Notes under the pieces: model-generated
Database searches by the model: none
The model's input: the letters and a program-made list of their open reading frames with translations, nothing else
What the model was told of the DNA's origin: nothing
Translations under genes and position numbers: made by a program
Shown here: positions 60,543 to 64,000 of the stretch, one piece after another
How positions within the stretch are numbered: position 1 is the stretch's first letter
Layout: every line of letters starts with the position of its first letter
Assembly: GCA_900543695.1 (NCBI GenBank)
Contig: UQSG01000012.1
Location: forward strand, 1 to 64,000
DNA: 64,000 nucleotides
From: an uncultured Clostridium sp.
Lineage (GTDB): Bacteria; Bacillota; Clostridia; UBA1212; UBA1255
Direction: 5' to 3'

Positions 60543-60626
60543 AGTTGCCGCAAGGCAATTTTATTTTAAAGATATACATTCATTCGACCGGTATTATATT
60601 GATGCCGTTTTTTCTTTAAAGCTATA

Positions 60627-60640
60627 CATACCGTCGTATG
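60627..60640 (+). promoter_or_regulatory. Second TetR operator, before the ABC exporter genes
   Basis: CATAC-CGTC-GTATG has the same half-sites as the operator at 59859-59873 with one base less between them. It lies 19 bases before the ATPase start, next to a TATACA that may serve as a -10 box. Confidence 0.55.
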
Positions 60641-60658
60641 GTATTGAAAGGAGTAAAG

Positions 60659-61390
60659 ATGAAAGAAATCGTAATTTCTACAGACCGGATAACCAAAACC
60701 TTTTCCGGGAAAGAGGTTATCAGGGACTGCCGAATTTCAGTGGAACGAGGGACGGTCTACGGTTTTCTTGGTAAGAACGGAGCCGGAAAAACCACCATGT
60801 TCAAATTGCTGCTTGGTTTTCTCAAACCAACAGCCGGGACTGCTACTGTTCTCGGTATGGACAGTGTAAAAGAGAATGCCAAAATTCTAAAACATACCGG
60901 AAGTCTGATTGAAGCCCCTGTATTCTACGAACATTTATCGGCTACCGATAATTTGCTCCTCCATTTAGCCTATATGGGGCTTGAAAACATGGAGGTGGAG
61001 CCGGTGCTTGAGCGTGTAGGGCTTCCCGGCACAGGTACACAACCCGTCCGTGAATTTTCTTCGGGAATGCGTCAGCGTTTGGCAATAGCCCGCGCTATTG
61101 TTCATAAACCGGAGGTATTGATTTTAGACGAGCCGGTTAATGGACTTGACCCTGTGGGAATGAGAGAAATGCGCGTTCTGTTTCGCCAGCTTGTCGATCA
61201 AGACGGGATGACGATTCTGCTATCCAGCCATCTTTTATCCGAAGTGCAGCAAGTTACCGACCGTATCGGGGTGATTGCAAATGGAAGGCTTGTGCTGGAG
61301 GAGGATACCGAAGGAATCCGCCGAAATCATCCAGACGATATGGAAGATTATCTGATCGGCGTGATGGAAGGAGGGCAGCTCCATGAATAA
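60659..61390 (+). CDS. ABC exporter ATP-binding protein (BcrA-like)
   Basis: A 243-residue ATPase starting at ATG 60659 behind AAAGGAG. Motifs: Walker A FLGKNGAGKTTMFKLL, Q-loop TGSLIEAPVFYEHL, signature EFSSGMRQRLAIARAIV, Walker B VLILDEPVNGLDPVGMRE and switch His in LLSSHLLSEVQQV. The SLIEAP-x-FY stretch is typical of bacitracin- and lantibiotic-type immunity ATPases. It overlaps the permease gene by 8 bases. Confidence 0.88.
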   Translation: MKEIVISTDRITKTFSGKEVIRDCRISVERGTVYGFLGKNGAGKTTMFKLLLGFLKPTAGTATVLGMDSVKENAKILKHTGSLIEAPVFYEHLSATDNLLLHLAYMGLENMEVEPVLERVGLPGTGTQPVREFSSGMRQRLAIARAIVHKPEVLILDEPVNGLDPVGMREMRVLFRQLVDQDGMTILLSSHLLSEVQQVTDRIGVIANGRLVLEEDTEGIRRNHPDDMEDYLIGVMEGGQLHE

Positions 61391-62090
61391 ACTCATATCT
61401 TTGGAAGTTAAGCGAAACCGCCTGCGTCCTTACCATATTGCAGTGCTGATCGGTGGTTTTACCCTGTTGGCTTTTCACTATTTTATGGCTGCGATTCCTC
61501 TTATCGACCCAACGGAAGCCGACATTGCAATGTTTTCTTCTTATGACTTTCTGATTAACTTAAATCATCTTGTAAGTATGGCTATATTTGGGATTTTAGG
61601 TGCGGTGATGGGGACGCGATTTGTCATAGCGGAATATAGCGGAGCAAAGGCAATTTTATTATTCTCCTATCCGATCCGCCGAAAAAAGATGATGGGCGCA
61701 AAGCTATGGCTGGTTTTTTGCTATCCTGTTGCCGCCATGCTGCTGTGTGGAATTGTGATAGGCAGTGTGTTCTTCGTTACCGAGAACTTGTTCCCCCTTA
61801 TGTGCGACCATCTCACATGGGAAACGATAGGATGGGCTTTTCTTTCCCTCCTGTTCCATTCTCTTTTGGCTGGTGCTGTGGCACTTTTGTCGATATGGAT
61901 TGGATTTCTGAAAAAATCTATTCCCGTAACGATTGTAGCGGCGGTCATTGCTGTAACAATCCTATGTCAAGTGCTCTCGGCAGCTTTCTCTTTCCGTCCA
62001 GTGCTTTTTATTCTGTTGGGCGTTGCAGTAATCCTCGTAATGGTAGCTGTGAGAAGTCTGTTTTATCAAGTAGAAAGTATGGAAGTGTAA
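61383..62090 (+). CDS. ABC-2 type permease partner
   Basis: A 235-residue membrane protein with six hydrophobic segments (AVLIGGFTLLAFHYFMAA, LVSMAIFGILGAVMGTRFV, LFHSLLAGAVALLSIWIGF, VLFILLGVAVILVMVAV). It has the ABC-2 layout of peptide-antibiotic export or lipid-target protection systems and works with the overlapping ATPase gene upstream. The exported compound is unknown. Confidence 0.8.
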   Translation: MNKLISLEVKRNRLRPYHIAVLIGGFTLLAFHYFMAAIPLIDPTEADIAMFSSYDFLINLNHLVSMAIFGILGAVMGTRFVIAEYSGAKAILLFSYPIRRKKMMGAKLWLVFCYPVAAMLLCGIVIGSVFFVTENLFPLMCDHLTWETIGWAFLSLLFHSLLAGAVALLSIWIGFLKKSIPVTIVAAVIAVTILCQVLSAAFSFRPVLFILLGVAVILVMVAVRSLFYQVESMEV

Positions 62091-62093
62091 GCA

Positions 62094-62192
62094 ATGATGG
62101 AAAAAGAATTTAATCAAAAGGTCGAGAACATGGCTACACCGTTTGATTCGTATTCAGGAGGAAAAAATGAAGCAGAAACTTTTTACCCGTAA
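62094..62192 (+). CDS. Possible 32-codon leader peptide overlapping the MFS start
   Basis: A frame ATGATGGAAAAAGAA... encodes about 32 residues (MMEKEFNQKVENMATPFDSY and more) and stops 26 bases inside the MFS gene. GGAAGTG upstream is a modest ribosome binding site. Leader peptides of this size control some drug-efflux genes by translation or transcription attenuation. It may equally be chance or a remnant. Confidence 0.3.
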   Translation: MMEKEFNQKVENMATPFDSYSGGKNEAETFYP

Positions 62193-63432
62193 TTTTACTT
62201 TTTTGATTTTAGGGCAGATTAGCTCCCTGATTGGAAATTACACGCTAAAATTCGCCCTATCCATGTATGTATTGGAGCAAACCGGATCAGCTTCTATTTT
62301 TGCAGGGCTGTTGGCACTGGCTATGCTCCCTACGATTTTGCTGTCTCCTTTTGGCGGAATCCTCGCAGACCGGGCAAACCGCCGCAATATCATGGTCGCG
62401 CTGGATACTCTTTCCGGGCTGTCTGTACTGATTGCCAGCTTTGCTATGGCACTCGGACAGGATATTTTCGTCATCGGCGCCTTGCTGATTATTTTGTCGG
62501 TATTGGGTGCTTTTGAATCACCCACCGTGCAAGCCTGTGTCCCGCAAATGCTATCCGGAGATAACATCGTAAAAGGGAATGCTGTCGTCAATCAGGTGGC
62601 TTCTGTTGCTTCCTTGATTACCCCGTTTTTGGGCAGTGTATTTTATACCGCATTTGGAATCCGTCCGGTATTTTATGCTGCGGTAGTATGCTTCTTTGTA
62701 ACTGCACTGCTTGAATGCTTTATCCGGCTGGATTACAAAAAGCCCGAACAAAAAATGGGGATTGGCGCAATCATCAAAGAAGATTTCTCTGTCAGTATGC
62801 ACTTTTTGCGCCGGGAACAGCCCGGTATTATGAAACTTCTTCTGCTGGCAGCGGCCGTGAGCCTGTTTGTAGCGGGCACTGCTGTGGTAGGCTTTCCCTA
62901 TTTGGTACGTACCGTGTTGGGACTTTCAGCAACTCATTATGGCATTGCGGAAAGTGCCATGGGTGTTGCGTCTATTTTGGGAAGTCTGTGCGTCGTGGTA
63001 TTAGCGAAAAAGCTGCGGGTGCGCCATCTTGCCATAGTTTTAGTATCCTTTGGGATCTGCCTCATTCCGTGCGGTATTACTTTCCTGCTGCCGATAAGTA
63101 CTTTTACCCGTTATCTGATTTTGCTCATCATGTTTTGTGCTTGCCAGCTTGGATGTAGTTTGTTTTCCACTTATGCCATTTCCATCATACAGGAACGAAC
63201 ACCGGATCATCTGATGGGCAAGGTGATGTCCTATGTATTTACGCTCTCTATGTGTGCGCAACCGATAGGACAGATTGTTTACGGAGCCTTGTTCGACCAG
63301 TTTGTGGGCAGCGCCTATTGGGTACTAATTCCAAGCGGTTTTATTGTGTGTTTGATCGGACTGGCTTCCACCGGATTTTTTACGAAGTTTGAAAAGCAAG
63401 CTTCTACACTAGTTGAAAAAGAAACCATTTGA
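62167..63432 (+). CDS. MFS drug efflux transporter
   Basis: A 421-residue protein with 12 predicted membrane helices. It begins MKQKLFTRNFTFLILGQISS behind CAGGAGG. The loop 2-3 motif is GGILADRANRRNIMVALD, the usual MFS motif A. The layout resembles the MefA/EntS group (MFS_3) of macrolide and siderophore exporters. It is grouped with the TetR-controlled ABC exporter, which suggests a multi-drug or antimicrobial-peptide defence cargo. The substrate is unknown. Confidence 0.85.
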   Translation: MKQKLFTRNFTFLILGQISSLIGNYTLKFALSMYVLEQTGSASIFAGLLALAMLPTILLSPFGGILADRANRRNIMVALDTLSGLSVLIASFAMALGQDIFVIGALLIILSVLGAFESPTVQACVPQMLSGDNIVKGNAVVNQVASVASLITPFLGSVFYTAFGIRPVFYAAVVCFFVTALLECFIRLDYKKPEQKMGIGAIIKEDFSVSMHFLRREQPGIMKLLLLAAAVSLFVAGTAVVGFPYLVRTVLGLSATHYGIAESAMGVASILGSLCVVVLAKKLRVRHLAIVLVSFGICLIPCGITFLLPISTFTRYLILLIMFCACQLGCSLFSTYAISIIQERTPDHLMGKVMSYVFTLSMCAQPIGQIVYGALFDQFVGSAYWVLIPSGFIVCLIGLASTGFFTKFEKQASTLVEKETI

Positions 63433-63471
63433 AGGAGGTGGTGACAAGATGGGAAATTAGCCGTACTGGAC

Positions 63472-63945
63472 TTGGAGGAATCCGGCGGGCAGATTGGTGA
63501 AAAGCTGTTTGCCCTGCTTTCTCCCAAGCAAAAGAAGGAACTGGCTCAATTTATCCATGACTATGAGGCCGGTAATATTCCTGCTTCTGTCCCATACGCC
63601 ATCATCTTTCAAGAACAGCAAAACACGCCGGACCAACCCCTAACAGAAATCCGGGAAGGTGATTTGTACTTCTGCTTGGAGCAGCGCCTTGTCACTGTGC
63701 GGGGCCAGGTAATCCCGCTGACGGTCAAGGAATTTGACATTTTCTCGTTGCTCATCCAGCACCCTGGACGTGTGTACTCCTATGAAGTGATTCTGGACTT
63801 GGTCTGGCAGGAGGACTACAGTTACTATTCCCGCAAAGCGGTCAACAACCATATCAGCAACCTGCGACGGAAAATAAAGATAGCGCCGGATGTGCCGGAC
63901 TATGTGAAAAGCGTCTATGGCGTCGGCTATAAATTTGAAATCTGA
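63472..63945 (+). CDS. Winged-helix (OmpR/PhoB-type) regulator without receiver domain, start disrupted
   Basis: About 157 residues from an in-frame TTG. The C-terminal 95 residues form an OmpR/PhoB-type DNA-binding domain: LTVKEFDIFSLLIQHPGRVY, RKAVNNHISNLRRKI, YVKSVYGVGYKFEI. No phosphoreceiver domain precedes it. A fine ribosome binding site (AAGGAGGTGGTGACAAG) and ATG lie at 63449, but that frame hits TAG after three codons. One extra A in the GGGAAATT run would join the ATG to the intact frame (LAVLDLEESGGQIGEK). So the gene has a one-base deletion near its start or a sequencing error. Proteins of this kind occur on clostridial conjugative elements. Confidence 0.65.
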   Translation: MEESGGQIGEKLFALLSPKQKKELAQFIHDYEAGNIPASVPYAIIFQEQQNTPDQPLTEIREGDLYFCLEQRLVTVRGQVIPLTVKEFDIFSLLIQHPGRVYSYEVILDLVWQEDYSYYSRKAVNNHISNLRRKIKIAPDVPDYVKSVYGVGYKFEI

Positions 63946-63951
63946 GGAATG

Positions 63952-63988
63952 CCCTCATGGCTTGAAACGGCCATGAGGGTATTTTTTT
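63952..63988 (+). terminator. Intrinsic terminator
   Basis: CCCTCATGGC and GCCATGAGGG arms (10 bp) with an 8-base loop, followed by TATTTTTTT. Confidence 0.88.
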
Positions 63989-64000
63989 GCGAAAATACCT

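Noticed and set aside
60445..60774. Second small gene between tetR and the ABC ATPase
   Set aside because: It overlaps the tetR 3' end in another frame and runs into the ATPase gene; no ribosome binding site.
1..64000. tRNA or rRNA genes
   Set aside because: I looked for conserved T-loop and anticodon-arm patterns and rRNA motifs by eye and saw none; a covariance-model scan would be decisive.

Overview
The window looks like chromosomal DNA from an anaerobic, probably gut-associated Clostridia (Bacillota). Supporting signs are a Gram-positive PolC replicase, a reverse-type rubrerythrin, ZapA, YlbF, a YerC/YecD-type regulator, DUF6062, AsnA, strong purine-rich ribosome binding sites and consensus sigma-A promoters. 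A finer placement cannot be made from sequence alone.

Layout. (1) 1-6580: the 3' end of an RHS/YD-repeat polymorphic toxin, followed by a run of orphan toxin tips, each with a candidate immunity gene. Conserved RHS-core fragments and unusual GC-rich hairpins lie between them; several tips are decayed. (2) 6600-12750: a carbohydrate locus with two DUF1680/GH127-type proteins, a membrane-anchored two-repeat surface protein and a divergent AraC regulator. (3) 12866-30783: a housekeeping block with an ECF sigma factor carrying a long C-terminal extension, a PolC lacking its exonuclease domain, a P-loop/Asp23 fusion, DUF6062, an OGG-like glycosylase, an amino-acid ABC transporter, YerC/YecD, YlbF, MutS, MiaB, AsnA and a cell-wall amidase. 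(4) 31011-34741: an NTF2-like immunity lipoprotein with a toxin-tail relic, then a three-gene module: a glycoside-hydrolase-like (DUF1906-type) protein, a BIG2 protein with a DUF3289-like C-terminus, and a membrane protein. (5) 35016-42716: a small membrane protein, GH78 rhamnosidase, M18 aminopeptidase, U32 peptidase, ZapA and rubrerythrin under a perfect palindromic operator. (6) 42983-55278: a second RHS region. A 1867-residue BIG2-RHS toxin is preceded by a paralogue of the same DUF1906-type protein and followed by TPR-like and multi-spanning membrane proteins. These downstream genes have convergent paralogues on the other strand, with RHS and type-44 toxin relics between. (7) 55843-59674: a subtilisin/AAA ATPase pair resembling the ietAS anti-phage system, plus a DUF1413-like small gene. 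(8) 59825-64000: a TetR regulator, ABC exporter, MFS pump and winged-helix regulator, which look like a drug-efflux cargo.

How the parts work together. The most interesting element is the repeated pairing of a signal-peptide-less DUF1906-type protein with a toxin whose first ~88 residues form a nearly identical BIG2 domain, also lacking a signal peptide. One copy carries an RHS cage with a novel amphipathic-repeat tip; the other carries a DUF3289-like tip with no RHS cage. This suggests an interchangeable N-terminal delivery module used by different effectors, each followed by membrane-located candidate immunity proteins. The RHS tip array at the left end shows tip displacement by recombination at the conserved RHS-core coding sequence.
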